In this document: positions 8,256-17,854 of the stretch, one piece after another
How the letters are laid out: each line of letters starts with the position of its first letter
How positions within the stretch are numbered: position 1 is the stretch's first letter
From: Psychromonas sp.
GTDB lineage: Bacteria > Pseudomonadota > Gammaproteobacteria > Enterobacterales > Psychromonadaceae
Reading direction: 5' to 3'
Length of the DNA stretch: 36,380 nt
Assembly: GCA_028041985.1 (NCBI GenBank)
Contig: JAOFNL010000003.1
Coordinates: 1-36,380, forward strand
Translations under genes and position numbers: made by a program
Notes under the pieces: generated by a model
The model's input: the letters and a program-made list of their open reading frames with translations, nothing else
Databases searched by the model: none
Told to the model about the DNA's origin: nothing

Positions 8256-9707
8256 CTAACAACCCGGGCCACACTCCATACATTCGCTGATCATAGCCGA
8301 GCCTAGTTTCAATTTAGCATTCAAATCTCGTAATGCAGTTCTCACACCTTCTTCAATCACGGGATGGTAAAAAGGCATATCTAACATTTGTGAAATGGTC
8401 ATTCTATTTTGATGTGCCCAAGCTAACAAATGCGCAAGATGCTCTGCTTGTGGACCAATAATTTCAGCACCTAAGAAACGACCTGTTCCTTGTTCACCAT
8501 AAAGATTTAATAAACCTTTATTCTTTAACATGACACGACTACGACCTTGGTTTTCAAAAGAAACACTACCCGTTTCAAAACAACCACAGCCAGCAAATTT
8601 TTCTGATACTTGTTTATAACTTAAGCCAACCATCGCTAATTGTGGATCAGTAAAGACAGCCGCGATAGATGAGCGACGTAAACCAACACGTATATTAGGG
8701 TAAACGCCTGCGTTACTACCTGCTATTTTCCCCTGATCAGCGGCTTCATGTAATAACGGAATCTGATTACTTGCATCACCAGCAATGAATATATTAGCAA
8801 CAGATGTTTGCATTGTGTAAGGGTCTGCAATGGGTACACCACGACCATCACTTTCTAATTCAATATTTTCTAACCCTAAATTATCAACATTTGGACGACG
8901 ACCTGTTGCAGCTAATACATATTCAACTTCTTTAACTTGTTCTACGCCTTGTTTATCAACGTAAGTGATTTCAACTAGCTCACCTTTACGCTGCATATTT
9001 TTTACCTTGGCATCTGCATCTAAATAAAATTCGTCACTAAACGCTTTCTCTGCATAGGCCATCACTTCAGGGTCGGTAAAAGGACCAACTTGTCCACCCA
9101 TACCAAACATTAATACTTCAACACCTAAACGATGTAACGATTGTCCAAGCTCCAAACCAATCACGCCAGGTCCAAATACTGCCACAGATTTAGGTAAATC
9201 AGTCCAATCAAAAACATCATCATTAACGACTAATTTATCACCAAGATCATTCCACACAGGTGGGTAACTTGGACGAGATCCTGTTGCGATAACAATTCGC
9301 TCTGCATTCACTAAGGTATGATCATCTATCTGTAATTGTGTTTCTGATACAAATGTCGCTTTACCAATTAATTTATCTTCAACTTTAATTTCATCGACAG
9401 CTTCAACCACAAAACCAACAAAACGGTCACGTTCATCACGTACACGTTGCATCACTTTTTTGCCATCAACACGTACGTCGCCATCCACAAATACGCCAAA
9501 AGGTTCTGTATGAGCAGCACTATGTGCGGCTTCTGCAGCAGCAATCAATAACTTACTTGGCATACATCCAACGCGAGCACAGGTTGTTCCAAATTTTCCG
9601 CCTTCAATTAACACGACGGAATCTGTTTTTTCTTTGGCAGCTCGGTAGGCTGCGAGTCCTGCTGTTCCACCACCGATAACGGCAACTTGTACATTAATCT
9701 GCTTCAT
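8256..9707 (-). CDS. dihydrolipoamide-dehydrogenase-like FAD-dependent disulfide reductase
   Basis: A 483-residue flavoprotein of the pyridine nucleotide-disulfide oxidoreductase class I group. It has an N-terminal FAD motif (VIGGGTAG, about residues 10-17), the redox-active pair Cys43 and Cys48 in GTTCARVGCMPSK, an NAD(P)-binding segment with GPGVIGLELGQSL, the second FAD motif IFIAGDAS, and the C-terminal active-site HPVIEE. It is not linked to pyruvate or oxoglutarate dehydrogenase genes, so a lipoyl dehydrogenase role in those complexes is unlikely. Unusual features are a C-terminal tail with three cysteines (476, 479 and the final residue 483) and an internal Cys374-Gly-Cys376. I chose the ATG at 9707 because GGGGA lies 5 bases before it; an ATG 4 codons upstream has no such site. 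It follows the peroxiredoxin-glutaredoxin gene and may reduce it; that partner is an inference. Confidence 0.9.
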   Translation of the reverse strand: MKQINVQVAVIGGGTAGLAAYRAAKEKTDSVVLIEGGKFGTTCARVGCMPSKLLIAAAEAAHSAAHTEPFGVFVDGDVRVDGKKVMQRVRDERDRFVGFVVEAVDEIKVEDKLIGKATFVSETQLQIDDHTLVNAERIVIATGSRPSYPPVWNDLGDKLVVNDDVFDWTDLPKSVAVFGPGVIGLELGQSLHRLGVEVLMFGMGGQVGPFTDPEVMAYAEKAFSDEFYLDADAKVKNMQRKGELVEITYVDKQGVEQVKEVEYVLAATGRRPNVDNLGLENIELESDGRGVPIADPYTMQTSVANIFIAGDASNQIPLLHEAADQGKIAGSNAGVYPNIRVGLRRSSIAAVFTDPQLAMVGLSYKQVSEKFAGCGCFETGSVSFENQGRSRVMLKNKGLLNLYGEQGTGRFLGAEIIGPQAEHLAHLLAWAHQNRMTISQMLDMPFYHPVIEEGVRTALRDLNAKLKLGSAMISECMECGPGC

Positions 9708-9746
9708 ATTGTTCCCCATTTTGCTTAATTTATAGATTTTGGGTTT

Positions 9747-9784
9747 AAAAAAAGCGCGTGTCCGAGTTTGAACACACGCTTTTT
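9747..9784 (-). terminator. intrinsic terminator downstream of peroxiredoxin-glutaredoxin gene
   Basis: A stem of about 12 bp with one mismatch (AAAAGCGCGTGT paired with ACACACGCTTTT) has a loop of about 10 bases and a run of seven T on the minus strand. It separates the peroxiredoxin gene from the flavoprotein gene that follows in the same direction, leaving only about 40 bases for any separate promoter. Partial read-through is therefore possible. Confidence 0.8.
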
Positions 9785-9803
9785 ATTTCAACTAATTTTT
9801 TGT

Positions 9804-10535
9804 TTAGCTGTTTGCGTAAGCTATTGCAGCTTCACTATCACCAAGATGTTTACCATCTACAAAAATTTGTGGGACTGTTGTTTGGCCTGAAACAGCTCTT
9901 AAGCTTACGCTTGTTGCATCAGTACCTAGTACAATCTCTTCAAAACCAATACCTTTGTCTTTAAGTGCAGCTTTTGCTTTTGCACAGAAAGGACAACCAG
10001 GTTTAGTGAACAACGTTACCGCAGCTGGTGCTTTAGCAGTTGGGTTAATGTAGTTCAGCATAGTATCTGCATCAGACACTTCAAACGGGTCGCCTGGTTG
10101 GTTTGGTTCAATGAACATTTTTTCAATTACGCCATCTTTAACCAACATACTGTAACGCCAGCTACGCTTACCAAAACCGATATCGCTTTTATCAACTAAC
10201 ATGCCCATACCTTCAGAGAAAGCACCTGTTCCATCAGGAACAACAGTGATATTTTCAGCTTCTTGGTCTGCAAGCCATGCATTCATTACAAATGTATCGT
10301 TAACACTTAAACATACGATTTCATCAACGCCATTTTCTTTTAAAACGCCCGCTAGTTCATTGTAACGAGGTAAATGCGTAGAAGAACACGTTGGTGTAAA
10401 AGCACCTGGTAATGCAAATACTACAACTGTTTTACCTTTGAAAAGTTCGTCTGTTGTTACGTTAACCCATTCGTCACCTTTGCGAGTTGGAAAAGTAACT
10501 GATGGGACGTTTTGACCTTCGATATTATCTAACAT
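9804..10535 (-). CDS. peroxiredoxin-glutaredoxin fusion protein (Prx5 type)
   Basis: A 243-residue fusion of a type-5 peroxiredoxin (about residues 1-160) and a glutaredoxin (about 168-243). The peroxidatic cysteine is Cys50 in the [14 protein letters not shown] motif. The glutaredoxin active site is Cys181-Pro-Phe-Cys184, followed by the cis-proline motif TVPQIF and a LGDSE segment for glutathione binding. Such hybrids, known from Haemophilus and Vibrio, reduce hydrogen peroxide and alkyl hydroperoxides with glutathione, with the fused domain recycling the peroxidase. An OxyR-like double site about 125-160 bases upstream suggests peroxide induction. It ends in a good terminator ahead of a disulfide reductase gene in the same direction. 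Confidence 0.95.
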   Translation of the reverse strand: MLDNIEGQNVPSVTFPTRKGDEWVNVTTDELFKGKTVVVFALPGAFTPTCSSTHLPRYNELAGVLKENGVDEIVCLSVNDTFVMNAWLADQEAENITVVPDGTGAFSEGMGMLVDKSDIGFGKRSWRYSMLVKDGVIEKMFIEPNQPGDPFEVSDADTMLNYINPTAKAPAAVTLFTKPGCPFCAKAKAALKDKGIGFEEIVLGTDATSVSLRAVSGQTTVPQIFVDGKHLGDSEAAIAYANS

Positions 10536-10659
10536 GTGTTGCTCCTAATTATTATTTAAATGTGTATTTCTAGTATTCAACAAACGCCTTGTTTGTTGCG
10601 ATGGAGTTATTATGCAAAAAAACTTTCAATAGTTAAAATCGTTTGTTTTTATTAAAGCA

Positions 10660-10694
10660 ATAGCCAAAAACTATTACGAATAGATTTGAACTAT
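10660..10694 (-). promoter_or_regulatory. OxyR-like tandem operator upstream of peroxiredoxin gene
   Basis: Two ATAG-N7-CTAT elements stand side by side: 10660-10674 and 10680-10694, with 5 bases between them. The OxyR consensus is four such tetramers spaced by 7, with an inner T and A. The second element, ATAGATTTGAACTAT, also matches those inner positions. The middle gap is 5 rather than 7, so the two dimer sites are 20 bp apart, close to two helical turns. The site lies in the gap between the end of rep and the start of the peroxiredoxin gene. A possible minus-strand -10, CATAAT, is at 10612-10617. Confidence 0.6.
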
Positions 10695-10724
10695 CGATCT
10701 TTAATATCTAATCTGTTTATCCTG

Positions 10725-12734
10725 TTAATCGAATAATGCTTTTAAACTGGCAATGCCTTTATCAGCTAATTGTTTTTTCTGTTCATCAGTGCGTTTTTTA
10801 GGGCCGCTTTCCCATTCAACATCTTCTTGTGGTAATTCATTTAAAAATCGACTTGGTTCAGGTTTGATCACTTCACCATACTGACTTCGCTCTTTTGCTA
10901 AGGTAAAGGTCAACTCTTTTTGTGCACGAGTGATACCCACATAAGCTAAACGCCTCTCTTCTTCTACGTTGTCTTCGTCAATACTCACTTGATGTGGCAA
11001 TAACCCTTCTTCCATTCCTATCATATAAACATAAGGAAACTCTAAACCTTTCGATGCATGTAACGTCATCAACTGCACTTGATCTAACTCTTCTTCACCT
11101 TCGTTACGCGATAACATGTCACGTAATGTAAGGCGAGCAACCACTTGTTCTAACGTCATCTCTTCATCTAAATCATCACCCTTCAACATCTCAGTGACCC
11201 ATTTAAATAAAGTAGACACGTTTTTCATCTGCATTTCTGCAGCTTTAGGGCTTGGGCTACTTTCATATAGCCAATCTTCATAACCAATATCTCGAATTAA
11301 ATCTCGAACTACATCAACATCATCTTCACGCTTCAAACGGTCATTCAACTCAACTAACCAGCGCGTAAAAGCTTGTAAGGTTTGTAGCCCTTTACCATTC
11401 AAGGTTTGCTCTAGCCCGATTTCAAAACTTGCAGCAAACATGCTGATATGACGCAAGTTGGCATAATTACCTAATTTTTCACGTGTCACCGCCCCAATTC
11501 CACGGGGCGGCTTGTTCACAACACGAATAAAAGCATTTTCGTCATCATGATTCACCAGCAATTTCAAATAAGCCATGATGTCCTTCACTTCGCTACGCGC
11601 AAAGAACGAAGTTCCACCACTTATTTTGTATGGTATACGATTTTCCATCATGACTTTTTCTAATAAACGACTTTGATGGTTACCTCTATAGAGAACAGCG
11701 TAATCTTTAAAGCGTGTCCCATTCATAAATTTATGGCCTGACAATTCCATAACGACACGCTCTGCTTCATGTTGTTCATTTTTGGCAAACAAAACTTTAA
11801 TTGGTTCCCCATAAGCTAATTCACTGAACAGACGTTTATCAAATTCATGTGGATTATTGGCAATCAAAACATTCGCAGCCTTTAGCACACGTTGACTAGA
11901 ACGATAATTTTGCTCTAACTTAATCACTTTTAATTGTGGAAAATCTCTTTGTAGAAGAACTAAGTTTTCAGGACGAGCACCGCGCCAAGAATAAATAGAT
12001 TGGTCATCATCCCCTACCACGGTAAAACGCGATCTCTCGCCAACTAAAGATTTAATCAGTTCATACTGACTGGTATTGGTATCTTGGTATTCATCAACCA
12101 GTAAATAACGTATTTTTTTCTGCCAACGTAAACGCACCTCTTCTTTATATTTCAACAATAAAGTCGGTAATACGATTAAGTCATCAAAATCTAACGCGTT
12201 ATAAGCTTTTAATTGCCGCTGATATAAATCATAACAATGTGCAAAAATAACATCGCGTTCGCCTTGGGCTTGCTTAATTGCTTGCGGCGGTAATATCAGC
12301 GCATTTTTCCAATTGGAAATTTGTGTGATTAAAGCTTTGAGTAGATCTGTATCTTCTTTTAATTGTTTTTCTGTGAGTTCTTTTAATAATGCTAAGGTGT
12401 CTTGATCATCGAACAGAGTAAATCCCGCTTTCATGCCTAATGTTTTGACTTCGCGCTTGATAATTTCTAATCCTAAAGAATGAAAGGTAGAGACCATTAA
12501 ACCGCGTGATTCCTTTCTGCCTAAGGTTTCACTCACACGTTCTTTCATTTCTCGTGCGGCTTTATTGGTAAAAGTCACTGCGACAATATTTTTTGCAAGG
12601 TAATCGCAATGCTGAATCAAATAAGCAATTTTATTGGTGATCACGCGAGTTTTACCACTACCAGCTCCCGCAAGTACTAAACAAGGGCCAGAGATCATTT
12701 TAACGGCGGCATCTTGCCCGGGGTTTAATTTCAT
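10725..12734 (-). CDS. rep: ATP-dependent DNA helicase Rep
   Basis: Rep is a 3' to 5' superfamily 1A helicase that clears proteins from DNA ahead of replication forks. At 669 residues it is close to E. coli Rep (673), and its start, [11 protein letters not shown], aligns with Rep rather than UvrD. Helicase motifs in order are the Walker A AGAGSGKT (22-29), [18 protein letters not shown] (motif II), [15 protein letters not shown] (motif III), LEQNYRSS (motif IV), [21 protein letters not shown] (motif V) and [12 protein letters not shown] (motif VI). It has an AGGA ribosome binding site. It is divergent from the tetR-efflux operon across a 271-base gap that holds the efflux promoter; for rep itself only a TATACT hexamer near 12817 was seen. 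Confidence 0.96.
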   Translation of the reverse strand: MKLNPGQDAAVKMISGPCLVLAGAGSGKTRVITNKIAYLIQHCDYLAKNIVAVTFTNKAAREMKERVSETLGRKESRGLMVSTFHSLGLEIIKREVKTLGMKAGFTLFDDQDTLALLKELTEKQLKEDTDLLKALITQISNWKNALILPPQAIKQAQGERDVIFAHCYDLYQRQLKAYNALDFDDLIVLPTLLLKYKEEVRLRWQKKIRYLLVDEYQDTNTSQYELIKSLVGERSRFTVVGDDDQSIYSWRGARPENLVLLQRDFPQLKVIKLEQNYRSSQRVLKAANVLIANNPHEFDKRLFSELAYGEPIKVLFAKNEQHEAERVVMELSGHKFMNGTRFKDYAVLYRGNHQSRLLEKVMMENRIPYKISGGTSFFARSEVKDIMAYLKLLVNHDDENAFIRVVNKPPRGIGAVTREKLGNYANLRHISMFAASFEIGLEQTLNGKGLQTLQAFTRWLVELNDRLKREDDVDVVRDLIRDIGYEDWLYESSPSPKAAEMQMKNVSTLFKWVTEMLKGDDLDEEMTLEQVVARLTLRDMLSRNEGEEELDQVQLMTLHASKGLEFPYVYMIGMEEGLLPHQVSIDEDNVEEERRLAYVGITRAQKELTFTLAKERSQYGEVIKPEPSRFLNELPQEDVEWESGPKKRTDEQKKQLADKGIASLKALFD

Positions 12735-12931
12735 GAAAGATCCTAATAAGAGAAAAAAGCGATTAACTATATCGCACGAAAACTGCTTCTGGTATTCAAT
12801 TTTAAATTAAACTGAGTATAGGAAATAATGGTACAATGCTGACATCTAACTTTTATCTTTTTATTACAATCACCAAACCAATAGTGAAAATGAAACATAT
12901 AGAAATTATATTGATTTCATTTATATATAAA

Positions 12932-12959
12932 TTGTCATTTTGATATTGCAATCTATACA
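12932..12959 (+). promoter_or_regulatory. sigma-70 promoter of the tetR-efflux operon
   Basis: TTGTCA (12932-12937) and TATACA (12954-12959) are separated by 16 bases, giving a likely start near 12966. It lies 40 bases upstream of the tetR start and just before an operator-like palindrome. Confidence 0.5.
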
Positions 12960-12970
12960 CATTTAACGAT

Positions 12971-12984
12971 AATGAACATTCATT
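12971..12984 (+). promoter_or_regulatory. candidate TetR-family operator
   Basis: A 14-bp palindrome, AATGAA-CA-TTCATT, overlaps a run of four ATTC tetramers (up to about 12993). It stands between the predicted promoter and the tetR start, where binding would block transcription. Short palindromes of this kind in front of a tetR gene commonly bind its product. This is inferred from position. Confidence 0.45.
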
Positions 12985-13005
12985 CATTCATTCTAAAGTT
13001 CCATT

Positions 13006-13587
13006 ATGACTAAACGCACTCAAATATTAATTGCAGCAGAATATATTATTGGAAAACAGGGACTTCATGTTTTTTCAATGCAAAACTTAGCAGATACAGC
13101 CGGCGTTGCTGCAGGTACTATTTATCGTTATTTCGCCAATAAAGAAGCTTTGATGAATGAATTGCAAAAATTTATTCGCGAAGAAGCAGCTAAAAATCTT
13201 TTTTTAGGCTGGCAGGACTCTTTTACAGCACAGCAAAAATACAACTTACTTTGGAAAAATACATTTGATTGTGTATTGGCTAATCCGAAAAGGCTCACTG
13301 TTATCGAAATGCTTCACTGTGAGGCTAATATTAACCAAACAGAAATTACTTTATTTGAAAATAATGCTTTCAAACCCCTCATTGATTTTTATCAAAATGG
13401 TATCGAAACACAACGATTTTTAAAATGGCAACTATTTGCATTAGTTGCCATTAGTCTTGATAGTGCTATTTCATTAGCAAAACAAATAATCCGAGGCCGA
13501 CTTATAACTGATCAAACTCAATTAGATCAAGTAAGAGACGCTTCATGGGCAATCATTCAAAATCCACATTTTAACACACAGGAATAA
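13006..13587 (+). CDS. TetR-family transcriptional regulator of adjacent RND efflux genes
   Basis: A 193-residue protein with a TetR N-terminal helix-turn-helix (about residues 8-55: QILIAAEYIIGKQGLHVFSMQNLADTAGVAAGTIYRYFANKEAL, split here across three helices). The C-terminal ligand domain is not recognisable by family and is expected to bind the inducer. It is the first gene of a three-gene run, 4 bases upstream of the membrane fusion protein gene, so it would regulate its own operon through the palindrome in front of it. The inducer is unknown. The assignment to the TetR family is secure. Confidence 0.9.
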   Translation: MTKRTQILIAAEYIIGKQGLHVFSMQNLADTAGVAAGTIYRYFANKEALMNELQKFIREEAAKNLFLGWQDSFTAQQKYNLLWKNTFDCVLANPKRLTVIEMLHCEANINQTEITLFENNAFKPLIDFYQNGIETQRFLKWQLFALVAISLDSAISLAKQIIRGRLITDQTQLDQVRDASWAIIQNPHFNTQE

Positions 13588-13591
13588 CACA

Positions 13592-14713
13592 ATGAAAAAA
13601 TGGATCGCTTCAGCAATCGTCTTAGCAATACTGGTCTTCGGTAGTGTTATAGGCTTTAATATGTTTAAGGCGCAAAAAATTCAAGAATATCTAGCATCTC
13701 TGCCTATTCCTGAATTTCCAGTGACATCAACAACCGTAAAATTAGAAGATTGGACTCCTCATTTACGTGCCATTGGTTTTATTGAACCCATTCAAGGTGT
13801 CACCATTGCAAATGAAGTGGCAGGAAAAATCGTCAAAGTAAACTTCGAGTCAGGTCAAACGCTAGAAGAAGGCGATCCACTTATTTATCTAGACACGGAA
13901 GTGGAAAAAGCGAACTTAAAAGCGTCAAAAGGTCGTTTACCTGCTGTTAAGCGTAACTTTGACCGTATGACTGCATTGTTTAAAAAAGGGTCCGTTTCTC
14001 AAGGAGAAGTTGATGATGCAGAGGCTGACTTACTCGCGTTACAAGGTGAGATAGAAAGTTATGAAGCAACGATTAGCCGTCGTATTATCACTGCGCCTTT
14101 CTCTGGTATCGCAGGTTTACGAAATGTCTTTTTAGGACAATACCTTGATGCAGGTACCGATATTGTTCGCTTAGAAAATATTAGCCGTATGCAAATGCGT
14201 TTTACTGTTGCACAAAACGATCTTAATAAGATCTATATCGGACAGGAAATGAATTTATTTATTGATGCAGAACCTGACACCGCATTTACTGGTCTTATCT
14301 CAGCAATTGAACCTGCGGTTAACTATCAAAGTGGTGTTATTCAAGTTCAAGCATCCATTCCAAATGATGACCAAATTTTACGTTCTGGAATGTTTGCTAA
14401 GGCTAACATCATTTTACCGACCATTAAGCAGCAAATTATTATTCCGGTAACTGCGATTAATTATACTTTATACGGTGAAACTGTTTATGTACTAACAGAA
14501 CAAAAAACTGATGATGGTAAAACCTTCCTAGAAGCAAAACAAAAAATAGTTACATTAGGGAAAACTAAGGGTGATCTCATACATGTAATGTCAGGTTTAA
14601 ATAAAGGTGATGTGATTGCGACTAGTGGGCAAGTTCGTTTAAGTAATGGTGCTCACGTTAAAATCGTTGAATCCGATGCACTAGATACTCCTTCTGTTCT
14701 TCCAGCGCTATAG
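13592..14713 (+). CDS. RND efflux membrane fusion (periplasmic adaptor) protein
   Basis: A 373-residue adaptor that bridges the inner-membrane pump and an outer-membrane channel. The N-terminus has an uncleaved-looking hydrophobic anchor (about residues 4-24) and no lipoprotein cysteine. Then come the barrel-sandwich lipoyl half-motif GVTIANEVAGKIVKVNFESGQ, a coiled-coil hairpin (about residues 105-150: NLKASKGRLPAVKRNF to EADLLALQGEIESYEATISR), the second lipoyl half ITAPFSGIAGLR, and the beta-barrel and membrane-proximal domains. The hairpin is short, as in MexH- or VexE-like adaptors. It lies 8 bases before the pump gene, with an AGGA site at its own start. Confidence 0.93.
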   Translation: MKKWIASAIVLAILVFGSVIGFNMFKAQKIQEYLASLPIPEFPVTSTTVKLEDWTPHLRAIGFIEPIQGVTIANEVAGKIVKVNFESGQTLEEGDPLIYLDTEVEKANLKASKGRLPAVKRNFDRMTALFKKGSVSQGEVDDAEADLLALQGEIESYEATISRRIITAPFSGIAGLRNVFLGQYLDAGTDIVRLENISRMQMRFTVAQNDLNKIYIGQEMNLFIDAEPDTAFTGLISAIEPAVNYQSGVIQVQASIPNDDQILRSGMFAKANIILPTIKQQIIIPVTAINYTLYGETVYVLTEQKTDDGKTFLEAKQKIVTLGKTKGDLIHVMSGLNKGDVIATSGQVRLSNGAHVKIVESDALDTPSVLPAL

Positions 14714-14721
14714 GTGAACTA

Positions 14722-17700
14722 ATGAAATTTACAGATACCTTTATAAAGCGCCCCATCTTAGCAATCTCTCTGAGTTTGCTAATAGTATTATTGGGATTAC
14801 AAGCGCTCACTAAAATGCAGGTACGAGAGTATCCTGATATGACGAATACTGTAGTTACGGTAACAACCAGTTATTACGGAGCAAACGCAGACCTAATACA
14901 AGGTTTTATTACTCAACCTATTGAGCAAGCCATTGCTCAAGCAGATAACATCGATTACATGAGTTCGCAAAGTTTCATGGGTAGTTCAACCATTACCGTG
15001 AACATGAAACTGAATACTGATCCAAGTGGTGCAGTTGCAGATATTCTTGCAAAAGTTAACAGTGTTCGTTCACAGTTACCGAGTGAAGCTGAAGATCCAA
15101 CCATTGATGTCAGTACAGGATCATCGACATCGGTTATCTATATTTCTTTTTCAAGTGATCAATTAAACTCAAGTCAAATTACCGATTACTTAGAGCGCGT
15201 TATTAAACCACAGCTATTCAGTATTAATGGTGTGGCTAAGGTTAACTTATACGGCGGTACTAAATTTGCAATGCGTATATGGTTAGACCCTGAACGTATG
15301 GCGGGCTTTGGTTTAAATAGCGCAGACGTTGTACAAATATTACAAGCCAATAATATCCAATCTGCTTCTGGTCAAGCAATGGGATATTTCACCCTATTCA
15401 ATGGTAATACTGAAACACAAGTAGAAAATGCAAGTGAGTTAGAAACTCTGATCATCGCAACACGTGAAAACGGAAAAACAATCCGTTTGCAAGATATTGC
15501 ACGAGTTTCCCTTGAGAAAAGTCATGATACCTATCGTGCAATGGCAAATGGAAATGATGCAGTTGTCGTCGCTATTGATGCAGCCCCATCAGCAAATCCA
15601 CTTGATATTACAGCAGACGTAAGAAAAATGTTACCTGACTTAGAAGCCAATAATCCAAGTTCAATTCAAATGGAAGTGCTTTACGATTCAACGATAGCTA
15701 TCGAGGAATCGATTAGTGAGGTAATCAAAACCATTGCAGAAGCAGGCTTAATAGTATTGGTGGTTATGATCTTATTCTTAGGTTCATGGCGTGCTGTTAT
15801 TATCCCTATTATCACTATTCCTTTATCACTTATCGGTGTAGCGCTTGTGATGCAAATGTTTGGTTTCACTATCAACTTAATGACGCTTCTAGCGATGGTA
15901 TTAGCTATTGGTCTCGTAGTAGATGATGCGATCGTTGTTGTAGAAAATATCGACCGACACATTAAAGCAGGTGAAGAACCTTTCCGTGCTGCGATTATCG
16001 GTACTCGTGAAATAGCGGTACCAGTTATTTCTATGACCATTACACTCGCGGCGGTTTATGCACCGATTGCATTAATGGGTGGTATTACAGGGTCATTGTT
16101 TACCGAGTTTGCATTAACACTTGCAGGTGCGGTATTTGTATCTGGTATTGTTGCATTAACATTATCACCAATGATGTGTAGCAAAATGTTAACCGCTAAT
16201 CATCAACCAAACCGTTTTGAACGCACGGTTAATAATGTATTAACAGCATTAACCAATAAATACAGTAATGTGTTAGAGGTGGTCATGAAGCGTCGCCCAG
16301 CCATTATTATTTTTGCATTGTTAGTGTTTGCTTCATTACCACTATTATTTAAATTTATACCTTCTGAATTAGCGCCTAGTGAAGATAAAGGGGCATTGAT
16401 GATGATGTCTACTGCACCTTCTAACGCAAACTTAGATTTTATTGAAAGCAGTATGAGCAAAGTAGTTGCTGAAATAGAAAAGCAACCATCTGTATTAAGT
16501 AGTTTAGCTATGTCAGGTATTCCAACTGCTAACCAAGCATTTGGTATCGCGATCATGAAGCCATGGAGTCAACGCGACCAAAATCCTAAAGAGCTTGCTA
16601 ATGCGCTAACACCCGCCTTCAATAGCATCCCTTCAGTAGCAACAACTGCATTCCAAATGCCTGAATTACCAGGTTCATCTGGTGGTTTACCTGTGCAATT
16701 TGTTATTACCACTTCAAACCCATTTGAAAGCTTAGTAAGTATCGCAGCTGACGTTTTAGCGGAAACACAAGCTAACCCTAACTTTGTTTATTCAAATTTA
16801 GATTTAGCATTTGATTCAGCAACCATGAACATCAAAATCAATCGTGATAAAGCGGGTGCTTATGGTATTACCATGCAAGACATTGGGATAACATTAGGTA
16901 CATTATTAAGCGATGGTTATTTAAACCGCATCGATTTAGATGGCCGTAGTTATGAGGTTATTGCTCAGGTTGAACGTAAATATCGTTTATCCCCTGATAG
17001 TTTGGGTGATTTCTTCGTTCGTGCAGCTAATGACGATATGGTGCCATTGAGTGAGCTAATCACTATCGATGTAGTCGCAGAGCCACGTTCACTACCACAC
17101 TTTAACCAACTAAATAGTGCAACTATTGGCGCCGTATTAGCCCCTGGTTTTGCTATGGGTGATGCAATCGCTTTCTTTGAAAATTTATCAACAACTAAAC
17201 TACCTCAGGGTTATAGTCATGACTACTTAGGTGAAGCGCGTCAATTTGTAACTGAGGGCGGTGCGTTATACGTGACTTTCTTACTCGCGATATTCATCAT
17301 ATTCTTAGTGTTGGCAAGTCAGTTTGAAAGTGCACGCGATCCACTGGTTATTCTAATGACAGTACCTTTAGCGGTTAGTGGAGCGTTAGTTGCTCTTGCT
17401 TGGGGTGCCGCAACCATGAATATCTATACACAAGTTGGTTTGATTACCTTAGTGGGTTTGATTACTAAACATGGTATTTTAATTGCTGAAGTTGCAAAAG
17501 AAGAACAATTGCATCATGGATTAGATAAAATATCAGCTGTTAAGAAAGCAGCTGCAGTACGTTTGCGCCCGATATTAATGACGACAGCGGCAATGGTAGC
17601 GGGTCTTATTCCATTATTATTTGCAACCGGTGCAGGGGCAGTCAGTCGTTTCGGTATTGGTATTGTTATCGTGGCAGGTCTATCTATTGGTACTTTATTT

Positions 17701-17817
17701 ACCCTATTTATATTACCTGTAATCTACTCATTTATTGCAAGTGACCATAAAAAATCCGAAGAATTTGATGAGTCATTAACACCAAAAGTAAATGCAATAG
17801 AAAATAAAGCAGAATAA
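14722..17817 (+). CDS. RND efflux transporter, inner-membrane pump subunit
   Basis: A 1031-residue proton-driven pump of the hydrophobe/amphiphile efflux (HAE-1) group. Typical signatures are MKFTDTFIKRPILA at the start, 12 transmembrane helices in two sets of six with two large periplasmic loops, and the proton-relay pair Asp401-Asp402 in AIGLVVDDAIVVVENI on helix 4. Lys916 in GLITKHGILIAE is the partner on helix 10. No outer-membrane channel gene follows, so it probably uses a shared TolC-like channel encoded elsewhere. It ends at a strong terminator. Substrates cannot be told from sequence; drugs, dyes or organic acids are possible. Confidence 0.96.
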   Translation: MKFTDTFIKRPILAISLSLLIVLLGLQALTKMQVREYPDMTNTVVTVTTSYYGANADLIQGFITQPIEQAIAQADNIDYMSSQSFMGSSTITVNMKLNTDPSGAVADILAKVNSVRSQLPSEAEDPTIDVSTGSSTSVIYISFSSDQLNSSQITDYLERVIKPQLFSINGVAKVNLYGGTKFAMRIWLDPERMAGFGLNSADVVQILQANNIQSASGQAMGYFTLFNGNTETQVENASELETLIIATRENGKTIRLQDIARVSLEKSHDTYRAMANGNDAVVVAIDAAPSANPLDITADVRKMLPDLEANNPSSIQMEVLYDSTIAIEESISEVIKTIAEAGLIVLVVMILFLGSWRAVIIPIITIPLSLIGVALVMQMFGFTINLMTLLAMVLAIGLVVDDAIVVVENIDRHIKAGEEPFRAAIIGTREIAVPVISMTITLAAVYAPIALMGGITGSLFTEFALTLAGAVFVSGIVALTLSPMMCSKMLTANHQPNRFERTVNNVLTALTNKYSNVLEVVMKRRPAIIIFALLVFASLPLLFKFIPSELAPSEDKGALMMMSTAPSNANLDFIESSMSKVVAEIEKQPSVLSSLAMSGIPTANQAFGIAIMKPWSQRDQNPKELANALTPAFNSIPSVATTAFQMPELPGSSGGLPVQFVITTSNPFESLVSIAADVLAETQANPNFVYSNLDLAFDSATMNIKINRDKAGAYGITMQDIGITLGTLLSDGYLNRIDLDGRSYEVIAQVERKYRLSPDSLGDFFVRAANDDMVPLSELITIDVVAEPRSLPHFNQLNSATIGAVLAPGFAMGDAIAFFENLSTTKLPQGYSHDYLGEARQFVTEGGALYVTFLLAIFIIFLVLASQFESARDPLVILMTVPLAVSGALVALAWGAATMNIYTQVGLITLVGLITKHGILIAEVAKEEQLHHGLDKISAVKKAAAVRLRPILMTTAAMVAGLIPLLFATGAGAVSRFGIGIVIVAGLSIGTLFTLFILPVIYSFIASDHKKSEEFDESLTPKVNAIENKAE

Positions 17818-17854
17818 TCATTAAATTCTTTAAAAGCATTTAATGAACATGTCG

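Noticed and set aside
9708-9719. Upstream ATG for the flavoprotein, adding 4 residues
   Set aside because: It lies ahead of the GGGGA ribosome binding site that is well placed for the ATG at 9707. The longer form cannot be fully excluded.
15681-16556. Minus-strand open frames of 117-119 codons inside the RND pump gene
   Set aside because: They are antisense to a highly conserved coding region, with low-complexity Ile/Thr/Ser composition typical of shadow frames.
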